A stretch of DNA of 64,000 nucleotides from Mesaphorura yosii. Lineage: Eukaryota; Arthropoda; Collembola; Poduromorpha; Tullbergiidae. Shown one piece after another: positions 1-13,500 of the stretch (positions within the stretch are counted from its first letter, which is position 1; every line of letters starts with the position of its first letter). A program made the position numbers and the translations under genes. The notes under the pieces were generated by a model, which was not told the DNA's origin, made no database searches, and saw only the letters and a program-made list of their open reading frames with translations. The stretch covers positions 1 to 64,000 of the forward strand of contig WIXG01000119.1 of the NCBI GenBank assembly GCA_009869945.1, written 5' to 3'.

Positions 1-3000
1 TAAAAACACTCTGACGGAGGGGCTGAGCTCGAATGTGAAATCGGTTTTTCCCTACCTATCACCGTTTTCGAGATCATAGGTTACAAACATTTCGCCCTCC
101 CTTCGATTAAGAAGAAGATTACTCATTTAACTAACAATAGAACTGAAATTGATGTTGACGGATTCAGCAAACCTCGACGCGAGTCGTCAATCAATACGCA
201 TTTGCTACAACAATGTACTTAGCCACAACACAACAGAGAGAACAGATCTTGGTACGAGATATAGTTAGCGTGCTATTGAAACACAGATGCTTTCTAGAAA
301 TGTAATTATAGAATTCAATTGAGTTTATTACGGATTTAATCAGATGATTCGTATCAACGGCAGCGGCAGAAATTGTGGAATGTGAAAAATCAGTGCACAG
401 CACAGCAAGAGCCACGAATATTAAAACAGCAGCAGCAGCAGTCAGTCCAAGAACGCAGCACAGCCAAAACAGGGCCGACCAAGTATCAAAATTCAAACCG
501 TTCGAAGAGAACGCGCTGACGTTATGTATCAAAACCCTTTTATTTTTAGTGCAAGAATATTAATCTCTTTATGCACCATGATCTCAGCAAATTTTGATCG
601 TGGTCTTGTGTTTCATGTTATTTGCTACACTGGATTATTGTTATCGCAAGCTGAAGAAGAAGGAGGAAAAATTGACAATGTCATCGACAACTAATTACAT
701 TCAACAACTCTTTGAAGTGGCCTGACTCCTGCTCCTGCGCCTCTCCCGCACTCTGCAACGTATTACAGTTATGTATTTGAGTTGTATTAGTTTGATAATG
801 AAATTTAATATCGAATCTAAACTAGATTTTAATTTTTTCCCTGCGTGTGAATCTGATCCTCTTCTTTTGTCGTCCTTTGTTGGACCTGATGATTAGATTG
901 ACCCCTCTTCATTAATAAGTCTTGATGACTCGTGAAATAAAAATACAATCAGCGTACTTTGTGTTTTGCATATTATAATTGAGACTGACGATGAGACTGC
1001 TGTGTGCCTGTACAGAGTCAAACTGATTTTGGAATTGGATGTCTACTCCTATCATGATAAGCAAAGATGACGCTAAAGGCGGCGCTCCATTTCTTAAACG
1101 GGATTGCATTATGTAATATCATTCTCTTTTGCTCTTCTTTATACATTTATAATTAGATTTTATTAAAAATGGACCAGAGTCTCTTAACGATGGCGAGGAA
1201 CGGAATCTCACTTTGAATAGGCTTTGTTAAATGTAATTTTGCGGCTTGGCTTTGATGGCGCGATAATTTCTTTTGCAAAAGACTTCCTTTTTAATCCAAG
1301 CACGATGTGCAGGCTTTTATTTCGCTTTAACACAGGATGATCATGCAGACAGCAGTTCTTTAACTCGTAATTCATCAAATCAGACCCAAATTATGATACC
1401 TAAAGCATGCTTTGTACTTTCTTACAATAAGTCTGTAAGTTAACTGCAGTTTAACCACAGGACGCGTTGAGTTTGATGAAACTCTTGTTTAGATACGAAA
1501 TTATTCCCATTTTCACCAGCTCATGATCTCTCATCGCTTCACATCTCACCGTCATCGCTAACGATGAAATGGCTCAGTGAATTTTATCCTTTGTAACAAA
1601 TTGGCTGGCGCCTCTCTGCTTTCACGGTCTCAATTGTAGAGCGTCTTTTAAATGAGACGAGCGCTTGCACCTCTTTCCATAGAGTAATATGGGCTGGAGT
1701 AATTAACAGATCACCGTGCACAAAGAAGCAAGCATGTGAATGTGTTTCGAAGGGACTTGCATTGCAATGTCTGAGCAAGTTAAACGGGCTTCGTCGTGAT
1801 ATGTTTCGAGGTTGATTTCTGATGCCAAAATCATGACTTGACCATTGGACATTTATAAACTATTTACTGCCATGTCGTGTGTGATGTGACGAGCAGTAAT
1901 TCTTGTTTTCTGGTTGACAACTTGTTGCGTATGCTTCTCATTCATTCCTATACTTACGGTTCTTGGGAGAACAAGAACCTAATCTGCCAAGGTCAATTCA
2001 GCAGACAGCGTTGAGTAATGTGACGTTTTAATTAATTCCATCTTTTTATGTGCTAAAGATGACAATACGTTAGTCTATGCGTGCCGGGGCTATGTACAAA
2101 ACTCATTTGTACTTTATTAACTTCATACGCCTACTAGAGTTCTATCTAATGTACGGCATATGCCATCACGATAATCAGTGTCGTGTCACCCAGGTGGACA
2201 TCAGCGCACATCAATATTCAATATCTGCTGTGTACTTTTCGATTCTTAATAACCACGCAACGTACAGTTTAAACACGGGCTTCAATTACATAACGCTATG
2301 TAAGAGTCACAGTCAGCCCGAACGGAATTCATATTTCTGATTCATACGAGAAATAGTTCACTTCGTGGGACATTTTGTGATTTTGAGTGACAATATTACT
2401 ACATTTCTAGGAATGTCTCATGGTAGTGACACCAAGCGACCTTTCGATTTTCTTCTAATACCACACGCACGGACTCTTCACTGATATCATCTACGGCAAT
2501 ACAATTGAGTCAGCGTAGTGTCTCATTAATCGTGTCCGGTAAGTTCAAGGGACAACCAGATAATGATTGGTCTCGAAAACTCACATTGCACTCTGCTTTT
2601 TGCTTGTTATTCGATTGTCACCATTGCATTGATACTGTGTACTTTGTTAGAGTTTCATGGTCTCAGATTCGGCATCTCTGTTTGCGGATACGCAAAGCGA
2701 TTTATTATCTAATAACCCCAATTTTGCAGAGAATCCGTGTTCTTGATTACGTTACAGAAGAGGCCCACGTGGCAGACACGGGATTTTCGGTCCTTGAGAA
2801 CTTTCCAATTACTTTGCATAGGAACACTCGATTGATGATAGTGACGTCCAGCAGTGCTGGTATGGTACCTGCTCTCCAGCTGCAGCAACATCAGCTGGAA
2901 TTTGTAAAATGAAGTGCAGTGCAGGACAGCGCTTCGTATTGACTTCATTGACTATCACGTACGAATTGACAAAGGATGGTATGCTTGCTTGCGCATATAT

Positions 3001-3540
3001 TGTCCGGCACCATGCAACAGACTTCGCCTACCTGACCTAACGAGATAAAGAAAAACACATTCCCAACGTAAAACCACTGGCATTCCTCGCTGAGCTTGTG
3101 GCCAACAAATCAAAAGCTTTTGTGATGAGGATAGCACACGGACACACTTGCTCATGAAATTTAATCTTGTTGGGTGATGATAATGGCCATACGACTGGCG
3201 CGAGTGATGAGGGCACATGTCAATCACACCTTTGCTAAAGAGGTGTCATTTCATAATATCATGTTCCCATTCTGTGATTAAGGTTTATTTGTACGTGCTT
3301 CATAATGAATGATATGTGGCCTTTTGTTTTTACATGTGTACATATAAATGTGGATGTAATCCGCTCAATTCACTACCAGTTTGATCTAAATATACTGTCA
3401 CCGCCAGCTGCCTGCCAACTTGTTGACATTCCGATTCTGTCTAGCACTCGAGAGACATTCTCTTTCTTGTGCAGCTCTGGACGCACGCCTTTGCTCTCCT
3501 GACCGCGTTCAAGGCAGACGTAACATAACTTCTATTCAAG
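1..3540. other. Gene-free stretch upstream of the symporters
   Basis: No open frame here resembles a known protein. The longest frame (about 135 codons near 2.5-2.9 kb, plus strand) starts at a non-ATG codon, has no domain-like pattern and is overlapped by an equally open antisense frame. A short CAG run lies at 427-441. No TATA+initiator pair was found directly upstream of the first symporter, so that gene probably uses a TATA-less promoter or an upstream noncoding exon. A gene end or 5' exon beyond the left edge cannot be excluded. Confidence 0.6.
427..441 (+). repeat. (CAG)5 microsatellite
   Basis: Five perfect CAG units. They are in frame in a short open frame on each strand, but neither frame looks like a gene. 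Confidence 0.9.
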
Positions 3541-6530
3541 ATGGCTGTGGAAGTCGGTGACTTGTCAGACACCATTAAATGGCTGGACTGGCTCGTCTTC
3601 GCCGCTGTGTTGGCAGCGTCGCTGGGGATTGGAGCCTTCTACGGATTCTGCGGGAATCGGAATAAAACGAACGAGGAGTTCTTGATGGCCGGACGTTCCA
3701 TGTCCATTCTTCCCGTGACAATGTCTTTGCTGTGCAGGTAGGCTTCCATATGCTTCCGACAGTTTTCTAGTGCCTTTGCCTTGACAGTGACACATAATGC
3801 TATTACTTCGCCCACAGTTTCGTGTCAGCTGTTACATTGCTAGGAAACCCAGTCGAGGTACCGAAATGGTTGTGTTATCTAGCGCAAATATTTGCAACTG
3901 GGCTTATGAAAATGCAATTTGCCATTTGAACAGATTTACTTCTACGGCATACACTACACGCTCATCGCATTTGCATTCGTTCCGCTGACTCTTGCTTTGG
4001 CGTATATTTATGTGCCAGTCTATTTCAACCTCCAACTCACGTCCGCGTATGAGGTAATACTAGATCGAATAGAAACCAACCGAAATTAAATCTGCAGGTT
4101 CTTCAGTCATTTGTACCTCCGAATTGTAGTATTTTGAATGGCGATTCACGATGAAGGTGCGGTATGTTGTGTCAGTCTTTGCGATGATTCATCTAATCGT
4201 GTACATGCCAATCACGGTGTTTGGTCCGTCACTTGCACTGGATCAAGGTAGGCTAAGGCTTAATATTGTACGACATGATAATTGACTACCGAATGCGAAA
4301 AAATGTTTACCTGTTGACTTAATGCATTTAGTGGCTGACATTAATTATCGCCTGACTGCAGCCGTGATCTTCATTGTTTGCATTCTCTACTCATCCGTTG
4401 TAAGTTTAATGCACGCATAAACCACAGTGCATGATGTAAGGACTGAACCTCAAGCTTGTTGACTGATTATTTAAGGGAGGACTGAAGGCTGTGTTGTGGA
4501 CCGACGCGCTTCAAGCACTGGTCATGTTCTTGGCCCTGTCAATGGTCATTGGTCTAGGAATTAAAGAAGTTGGTGGAATAAGCCATATTTGGGAGGTAGC
4601 AACGGATGGCAACAGAATGAACTGGCTCGTTTGGGACGGAGACCTTCGACATAGGCACACTTTTTGGACTGCCACAATTGGCGGATATCTTCTTTGGCTT
4701 CCGCTATTCGGGTTAGTTTAAAATGCGTTCAAAATGGCGATGGCACTGGTTCCAGTTCTCGTACTCAATAATTTTCATCTATTGCTGACAGTGCTACTCA
4801 GGCACAGATCCAAAGATACAACTCAGTGCCAACTCTGAGACAATCCAGACTGTAAGCTCAAATTCGACCTTTGCATTACGTGAATTGCGTCCAGCGTGCA
4901 GCGTCTTCTCAAACTGAGTCTGAAACTCTCTTTTTAGGACTCTGCTTTTTAACATGTTCGGAATGATGATTGTCATTTGCTTGTGCTCCTTGATTGGAAT
5001 TATAATTTACGCCAACTACGCGGATTGCGACCCTGTAGAGTCAAAGGCAAGTTTAGTTACTACATCGGCTCTCGTACCGTACCAACTTGCTTATTCTTGT
5101 CCTATCTAACTAAACTATTTTTGCTAGATGGTAAAATCGGCAGATCAGTTAGTGCCGCTTTTCGTGCTACAAGTACTTGGAGATTACTCGGGTGTACCAG
5201 GACTGCTGGTAGCCGGTCTTACCTGTGGGTCTCTGAGGTACCATTGCGACAAAAGTTCCAGCTGATACTTGCTTGGGAACCCAGGACTAAAGAATAGCAT
5301 TGCTCTGATTTCAGTACGGTATCCAGCGCCCTGAATTCATTAGCGGCCATTCTGACTGAAGATTACGTGAAACGATTTCGGCCTGGGCTTTCCGAAGAAA
5401 GGCTGGGATTAATTTCGAAGGTCATCTCTGCCGTAACAGGCTGCATTGCGTTTGCATTGGTCTTCATTATCGCTATTGTGAATGAGGTACGCGTGCTACG
5501 GCGTTCTTATCATTTCATCTGTGGGGGTTCGCAGTTTCAGAGATTTTTACACAATAATTCATTCTTTGGCAGAGTATCCAAATTTCTCCCTTCTCAACTT
5601 TGTTGCACGGTTCTCTGCTAGGTAAAGTTCTCGCATGCACCACGTTTTGATTACGCTGCGTGAAGTCCTAAATAAGTTCACTCTTTGTAGGACCAATTTT
5701 GGCTGGATTTACATTGGGGATGATCTTTCCATGGGTGAATGATATGGTGAGTGCACGATAAACATGTTTGCGTTTTCTGAGCTGTTTTTCTGTAGCATCT
5801 TATAATTAAGTATCCGGATTCCCGGATTTTGTAGGGAATGTTCACAGGCATGATAGGCGGAGTGATATTTTCCCTTTTCATTGGTCTGGGCAACATCCTT
5901 GCCGGACGCGAAGGTCACCTTCCGACTCAGAAGCTGAACCTTACAACTACTGGCTGTAATTTTACCGAGGGAGAAACCGGCCAGGACTACTCGTATGAGT
6001 TCTGGAAAGAGAATCACGCAGACGACTCAGTTGCACTGAAGATGTTTTCTATTTCATACATTTGGCTGCCTGGCGTTGGGTTCGTCAGCACAATGATTCT
6101 CGGACTTCTCTTTAGTGGTGTCTTCGTCATGATCAACTGGAACAAACCAAATCCAAGAGTCAACGTTAAGTTGATGAGCAAGCCATTCGTACGCTTCTGG
6201 GTCTGGTTATTCGGGCAGTATCGTATGGAATTGTGGATCGACTTCATTCCCTTCGATTATGGAGGTAGACAAGCGGCACTTGAGAAGAAAAACCCTCCAC
6301 CACTTGACTCAGTGCCGGAGTATTCCGAAATGAAGTTGCCGCGAGTCGCACTCATCACGGACGACGTAAGCATTTAGCAAGTCTATGCACATATGATTTT
6401 CAATACAAAATGCATAATCTTATTCAATTTGCAGTCTCGAAAAATGTTTAATGGTGCCACCGAGCTGTCTGCGTTTTCACCGAATCACCGACTGTCTCAA
6501 ACAAGTTTTAAAAAAGTAGACGCCTTTTGA
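3541..6530 (+). CDS. Sodium/solute symporter, SLC5 family (tandem copy 1)
   Basis: Predicted 653-residue plasma-membrane transporter that uses the sodium gradient to import a small organic solute. It is closest to the sodium-coupled monocarboxylate/multivitamin group (SLC5A8, A12, A6); the substrate cannot be told from sequence. Fourteen exons: 3541-3737, 3818-3857, 3934-4053, 4130-4247, 4332-4399, 4476-4711, 4792-4851, 4938-5046, 5128-5237, 5315-5486, 5573-5621, 5691-5746, 5835-6365, 6435-6530. Frame is kept across all joints. Family landmarks are seen in order: NKTNEEFLMAGRSM near residue 42-55, FVSAVTLLGNPVEIYFYG, FNLQLTSAYEYFEWRF, GGLKAVLWTDALQALVM, RHTFWTATIGG, GATQAQIQRYNSVPTLR, CDPVE, PGLLVAGLTCGSLSTVSSALNS-type segment and NPRVNVKL near the last membrane helix. 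The ATG fits the family start, with the first helix beginning at about residue 13. One intron (5047-5127) uses a GC donor. Poly(A) signal at 6579. The neighbour 1.3 kb downstream is its paralogue. Confidence 0.9.
5047..5127 (+). other. GC-AG intron in symporter copy 1
   Basis: The donor reads AAG|GCAAGT, the textbook context for functional GC donors, and the acceptor ends TTGCTAG. Using it keeps the reading frame and aligns the flanking protein (CDPVESK then MVKSADQLVPLF) with copy 2, which has a normal GT donor at the same protein position. Confidence 0.75.
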
Positions 6531-6578
6531 TAGTCAATTAAGCTATAGCGTTTTGTAGAATTGCAGGTGTGTGAAACA

Positions 6579-6584
6579 AATAAA
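6579..6584 (+). terminator. Poly(A) signal AATAAA of symporter copy 1
   Basis: Canonical hexamer about 50 bases past the stop codon. Confidence 0.7.
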
Positions 6585-7867
6585 CCCATGACTTTCTTGT
6601 TTGACCTTTGGGAAATTCATTGCGTTACGTATGGAATCCATAATCAGGGTGCATGACATGTACCGTTTTATTGCGCCTGCCTGCAAATTTACATCATTCA
6701 TGTTCCTATTGCGCAACACAAGAGCAGTCTGCAACTGTATACTGCGTAGTTCAACTGCTTGCACAATACGTTTTAATAATCGAACTATAGCACTTGCCTA
6801 TATAGAGTGCAAAGTTAACCTAACAAGCCTCGCCGGTCGTGTGATTTATTGTCAATTTGATGAGTACGACACTTCCACTCGAATCTGGCATACAAACAGC
6901 CAACTGTGTGACAGAATGCTGAACCACATATCATGATCACAGCATGAAATATATTCTAGCTAGTACTTTATTGTGATTGGAAACCGGAATGTAGCATGTT
7001 CCATTCTTGCATCCTGAAATGACTAGAATTTTCCGCGGCACGTCCCATTTTTGTATTAGAATACGGCTTACGGATTTGTGTGACTGGTCCCATTTTTGGG
7101 TAATGTGCCGCGATAATGGGTTTAATGGGTTTAGGAGCTTATCTTGTAGATTCAAGTTGATCCATGAAATCCAACTATTGGTCAGTGTAAATCAGTACTC
7201 AACAAAAAAAGCCATAATGTGCTACCTTATCACAGCTGATCTCACTGATCTGGAATGTGACTGTAGTACTACATACATCATACGCTCAAAAATTTTCTCA
7301 CTAAGTAGCAATTCTTCTTCTTTAATCCTAGCCACAAGCTATTCCCTGATATTTATAGAGACCAAGCTGTTTATCTCCAACCACAAGTATTCACTATCAT
7401 TTGCAAAGTTCTCGTCAATCGATTAAAAAGGCAATTAAAATATGCTCTGCTTGCAAATTATGGCGGGACCCGGCGCGGGACCAAGCTGAGAAGGCTTTAC
7501 ATTGCATTTGCTCTTGGATTGGAAATGAAGTTCACAAATAAAGTGCCTCAACATTGCAGCTGAAATGGCTAGCTTTAACCAGTAGTTTGCAAAATGGAGC
7601 AATCAGTAGCCCAGTTCAAGTATTATCAGTTCTAAACCTTGAAAGTTGTATCTGGAATCTGACTTCACTGAAAAAACAAACTGATTAGTTTACACAATGG
7701 ATTAAATAGTTGACATTTCGTGTATGCTTTTCAACTGATTCTGTTACAATGGGCTCAATGAGACAAAGAATGAACTTCAGCCCAAGAGCTTCAGAATCAC
7801 TTGTCGCTGTTCCGCCGTGGCCGTAACTTTGTCAGACCCAGCAGGCTTTCGTTTCAGCCAATTCAAG
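6585..7867. other. Spacer between the two symporters
   Basis: It holds a 139-codon chance-like frame (7007-7426) without a recognisable domain. No TATA+initiator pair was seen. The promoter and 5' leader of copy 2 should lie here. The bases before both symporter ATGs are alike (ATTCAAGATGG), which supports the start chosen for copy 2. Confidence 0.5.
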
Positions 7868-10521
7868 ATGGAATCACAGGAAGTACTGGAAACATTCGCG
7901 GCGGAAGACTTTAAGTGGCCCGAATACTCCGTGTTTGTGGCAATTTTAGCAGCGTCTCTTGGAATTGGAGTCTACTATGGATTCTTCGACAACAAAAACA
8001 AGACTAATGAAGAGTTCCTTCTGGCTGGACGTTCTATGTCTGCCTTTCCTGTGGCCATGTCCTTAGTGTGCACGTTAGTCTCTCAAGCGGCTTGCTGCAT
8101 TTGCGATCTCCGGAATTTGAAACGTTTTGCATCAATTTACAGGTTCATCTCAGCAATTACTCTGTTGGGCCAGCCAGCCGAGGTCTTCTATTACGGACTA
8201 CAATTTAGTTTCTCTGCAATCTCAATCATTCCGATGACGCTTGTTCTTGCATTCCTATACGTGCCAGTTTATTGTGAGTTGCAGCTCACATCGGCTTACC
8301 AAGTAAGTACTACCGAGGAATCTTTGAAGTTACACACGGCTGTACTTAATGTGTTCCACAGTACTTTGAATGGCGGTTTGGGCGCAAAATGCACATGCTC
8401 GCGTCAGCATTTGCAATCTTTTACTTGGTGAGAAAATTTCCGAGCTTTAGCCAGGTTCCTTCGGTGTTACTGAAACTCGATGCTTGCCCTTCAGATATTT
8501 TACATGCCGACAAGTGTCCTGGGCCCGTCACTAGCCTTGGACCAAGGTACACAAAACTCCAAGACGTTTGCTTAATGCTTACCAAACTGAAACTGTAGAG
8601 ACCTAATTCAATATTCAATAGTGGCTGGAATTCATTATGGCATTATTGCTACCACGACTTTCGTGGTCTGCACAATTTATTCCAGCCTCGGAGGTCTAAA
8701 GGCAGTGCTTTGGACGGACACACTGCAAGCGCTTGTGATGTTGCTGTCGATATTCCTTATACTTGGCTTTGGCATCCGTGAAGTCGGCGGACTCACCTTC
8801 ATATGGGACACTGCCAAACAATATGACAGACTTGAAATTTGGAAGTAGGTGATGTCCATTTTATCAGAAGTTGCCACGTGTTACGTTGTTTCTTTGTGTG
8901 ATTGGTAGCTGGGACCCGGATCCAAGGACCAGGTACACGGTGTGGTCCTCTGTCATAGGTGAATGATTACGTAAACGAAAGCTGGAATAATTTGCGAAAA
9001 ATTGCTTGCGAAACAGATTTTTCTTTACCAGGAGAATTTTTCACATGGCTCTCGCTCTTCGGAGCTACCCAGGCTCAGATTCAACGCTACAATTCCGTTC
9101 CGTCGCTGAGAGAAGCAAGAATGTAATAGAAAAAGGCACAGATGATACAAAATGAAATGTGCATGACTTCCGACTTTCTTTTGTGTGAAAATGCAGTACA
9201 CTGGTCTTCAACATGATCGGCGTGATGACAATCATTGGCGTCACGTCTCTAATTGGCCTTATCCTGTTTGGAAGATATTACAATTGCGACCCAGTCAGCA
9301 CAGACGTATGGAAGAGTCTGGAACAGCTCCACACGCACTTTCTGAGACTTTTCTTTCTTAGGTTGTAGATTCATCTGACCAACTCTTGCCATTTTTTGTG
9401 ATGCATGTGCTCGGAAATTATTCCGGACGTAAGTCTTACCAATTAACGGATTAACGAGCTGGAGTTCTTCATGTTTATTGCTCTGAAATTTTTCAGTCCC
9501 TGGATTGCTTGTCGCCGGCCTAATATGTGGGAGTTTGAGGTACACAATCAATTGCATCGTGAAACAGAATACGTCACTAATTCCTCTCTTTGAACATCTC
9601 AGCTCTGTATCGAGCGCTCTCAATGCACTTTCGGCAATCGTGATCGTTGACTTTGTTAAAAGATACAAGCCGGATATATCAGAAGAACGACTGACAGTGT
9701 TATCCAAAATAGTATCCCTAGTTGGAGGAGTTCTTGCTCTTGGACTCGTTTTTATTATTGCAATCGTGAATGAGTCGGTCGCTATCAGTCCCGTAAGCTG
9801 TTCCTTCCAATGTAAGGAGATCCTCCTTTCACTCGTATGTGCTCTTTTGTTAGTTTGCGACATTTCTTATCGGAAGTCTGTTGGGACCTATTCTTGGCAT
9901 GTTCACATTGGGATTGTTTTTCCCGTGGGCAAATGAAATGGTAAACAAAACTTAAGCACGTTTAACTAAAAGTTTGGTCAGCATAAATTTTTCAGGGCTT
10001 CCGTTTAGGGCACTGTATTGGGCGTCCTCATATCACTGGTCATTTCTGGATTCGTCGGTTTGGGTTCCGTGATCGCATCGTTGGAGGATAAATTACCGAA
10101 TCAGAAACTTAGTTTTGGTCAATGCATATTAACCAATGGTAACGAAAGCAGCACTGCCAGGTTTTCTCCTATTCAGAGAATCAACACTGATTGGAAAGTG
10201 GAGCACGCGAACGACTCATTTTTCTTAAAGTTGTTTTCAATGTCGTACTTATACCAAACTGCTCTGTCCACACTTGGCACAATTGTATTTGGTATCATCT
10301 GTAGTTTGGTGATTTTAGTCTCGGGCCGCTATAGAGACAAGCACACTCACTCAAAAGTAAATGTGCGCCTATTAAGCCGACCATTACTCTCATTATGGGT
10401 GCGGATATTTGGCAAAGAAAGAATGAGTCACTGGGTTGACTTCGAACCGGCGACTTTTGGAGAAGCGAAACCGAAGAATTATCTCAACAATAATTCTGGA
10501 GTTATAGAACTAAATACGTAG
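7868..10521 (+). CDS. Sodium/solute symporter, SLC5 family (tandem copy 2)
   Basis: Predicted 618-residue paralogue of the upstream gene, with the same SLC5A8/A12/A6-like layout. Thirteen exons: 7868-8073, 8143-8302, 8362-8427, 8495-8546, 8622-8844, 8909-8958, 9032-9122, 9197-9305, 9362-9428, 9497-9539, 9603-9792, 9854-9940, 10009-10521. Landmarks: NKTNEEFLLAGRSMSAFPVA, FISAITLLGQPAEVFYYG, GGLKAVLWTDTLQALVM, FGATQAQIQRYNSVPSLREA, NCDPVSTD, SSVSSALNALSAIVIVDFVK, and a C-terminal cytosolic tail ending VIELNT. The frame is open further upstream to an in-frame non-ATG codon at 7817, but ATG 7868 matches the start of copy 1. Only seven intron positions are shared with copy 1; eleven are found in one copy only. 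No AATAAA lies close to the stop; the first good one is at 11792, so the 3' end is unsettled. Confidence 0.9.
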
Positions 10522-13500
10522 CATTTGTAGAATGTTACGTTGCAAAATGATCAAAAAAGAGTCTTTCACCGCGTAGTATATTGATAAATGAGACGCGTCA
10601 ATTATAGATACTGTGTTTTGGTATAGAATTAGGATTGCGCAGAGACTTGAAGTAGTTTTGGATGAAGTAAACGCGCATTACACGCACAAAGCATCTGCCA
10701 GATATAAAATTACCCCAGAACGCGCAGTAATGTGTAAAAAGATGAGAAACCACAGGAAATAATTTAGTTTGGTTATTTTACGTAACTGCCTGCTGTTTTT
10801 ACATGTGCGTTGAAGAACAGATCTCCTAATCAATTCAATAAGCCAACCACACAACAGAAGCGACGCGATCAGGATTCATGAGTGCGTAGCCTGCTAATGT
10901 TATTACCGTGTGAATTTAGGAAAATTGAAATGATCACAAGGTAATAAGGTGTGACTTTATGGCTCAATGAGTTTTTCTTGGAATTATCTTTGAGACTGAA
11001 GTCAATTACGTACACATGGAAAATGTAAGCTGTCGTAATGTGTCTGGACCGTAATGATTTCTGCAGACTCCACTTCAGCGTGGCACATGGCCCTTAACGA
11101 TCAGTCGATTTGGAGTCGAGCTGAATTTAATGTCTGAGCAACTGCTATGAAAGACATTCTGGCCGTATTTTAATTATGCCAGACTTATCGACAATTTTGG
11201 GAGTTTCTTTCTGTGCGACACTTTTGGTTCGTGAAACTCTATAATTTCTTGTGGATGCATGTTTCCTGTCTCTTGAATCACTTTTTGTTCTGTTTTCTCT
11301 TCACTTTACCAATTTCATAGAATCACATGAATTTGTTGATCTCCGGCTGTCTCTACTCCGCTTCAATACACTTGCATTTAGCGTGAAATGTGAACGCAAG
11401 GCCTTTACCTTCAAAACTCATCCCTTCCTCGAGTGTAAAAGTGACAAATTGTCAGTAATTTACCGTGAAAATGTAAACCTCAACGAAAAAGTGGAAAGGC
11501 AAGTGCTCAATTACATGGTACGGCACAACAATGCGATATGAGTTACTTTTTTAATGTGATTTATTCATGCATTTTTTGTACGGTAATTTCAATTTCATGT
11601 TATTATTATGATTAGAATTCATGTGCATTGTATGCACAGTATTTGAACAGAGCCAGCCATGTTGACGCTGATGCTGATTCAGGACCAGAGTGTCGTCTCA
11701 CCTGATCACGATAATGGTGGTTGATGATGATGGGCGGAAGTATGTGTTATTATTATTAGCCCGCGACTATTATTATAATAAGTGTGAATTGAATAAAATG
11801 ACTTGTTCATTCTTCTTGTTTCTTGTAGCTTTACGTCGTCTGCGTCGTCTTTAATCAGACATGACTATGGCTTTCTTAACGCAAGTAAAACACAGTCAAC
11901 AGTCACAGCAAAGCGAGGCGTGTACGTGTGCGGTGCGCATGAGTTTGAATGAATCCTGAAGTCGCTGCGCTGAAATGCTCTGCTGCGAGCACGGTTCTCG
12001 GAAGTGACTAATGCTTTCTGCTTCTGCGACCATACAACAATGAGCAACGCCTAAATCTTGAGAATCCTATGCATTGTGGAATTATCGCCGCATCGTCTCG
12101 ACTCATTAACACTCTAAATATTGTGACTGCGACAAAACGTCTTTTTATTGAACGTTTTATTCGATGCCTCACGCGGTTAATCAAATACGCAACCCTGAAC
12201 TCGATTCAGTGCATCGCTTTTTAAACGCTGGTTTCGCAAGACTAATTTTTGCAACGCAAAGAAGAGTTGCGCTGCGCTGTAAGAAAGAACCGATCGTTTT
12301 GCTTAGTTTACGACTGCTCGGGCATACTGCACCAGCCACAGCCATACTATTCAATCAAAGCTTAAGCAAATATGTTTAAAATAATGTACCAAGGCAGGGC
12401 TGCGCTTTTTGAGCTGGCAATAACCGCACAAGTGCAAACTTTGCACGTCATCAGAATTATCTCCTCAAGTAGCAGTCGGAAGCGTAATTTTAAAGGAAGG
12501 CTACGGTTTAAAGATGATCATGGATATTTTTATTGCCAAAACTAGATTTGCCTTGGAACAACAAAAGCCGCAGTTCGCGTCCGCAGCGTGCAGGAAAATT
12601 CTTGACAGTCATTTAAGATGTTATGATCTTCTCACAATCTTTACGAGCTAATAATAATATTTGAACACACTTACGGAGCGAAGCAGAATGCTTTAGACAC
12701 AGCAGCCACGGCACGAAACTTCTTATTAGCAAAATTATGATCGTCAAAGATGCCAACCCGAACTGGCTTTTGTCGAACACGCACAGCGTGCTGCATACAC
12801 GCAATTAGTTAATGCGCTCATAAAAATTAACGATGTTCTAACGAGGTTACAACAAAAAGCAGGTTCTGAGGCAGTGTGACTTGGTTTTAAGCCTGCCATT
12901 GTACATTTCTTCGTAATGAGCCCATTCTCATTTCTTAGTACTTTTGTTCCAGGCAGAACTTCCCCTTTCACATGAAATTATGAAAAAACATTAAAAATTC
13001 AGCGTACTTTATACTGGAACAAACTGCAGTTTTGACTTGTTGTACATCATGAAATGGGCCCGAGACGATGTGCTGCGCATTATTTATGCGTTTCTTATTG
13101 CACAACTGTTATCCATTGTCTCTGTGCTCTGCAATCATTAACTTCACGATGTGCTTGAACTTGAACCTGAAACCCCGTCGTGAGAGTCAATTTCATTTTT
13201 ACTATTTGGCTTGTGAAAATAAATGCGCGTCCGTTCGTCGGTCGAATTTCTCAACACCTGATTCTCATTGGCTCGGTTAAGCAATTCGAAGTGTGTTTAT
13301 TCAATTCCGAGAGCAAATGCAAAATGAGCCCTTACTTCTAGTCTTTAATTAGCGTTAATTTCGTAAATAAAATTCAAATTCGAAGAGTTTAGACGAGGTA
13401 AACTGCTGCGGGTGCATTTTTGCCGACTTGCCTTTGCACCAATTATTACGTACAAATGCAGCGTTACACCGCCGGCGTCGGCATACGCGGCATCGACTTC

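Noticed and set aside
2505-2912. 135-codon plus-strand frame
   Set aside because: Starts at a non-ATG codon, has an open antisense partner and no domain pattern.
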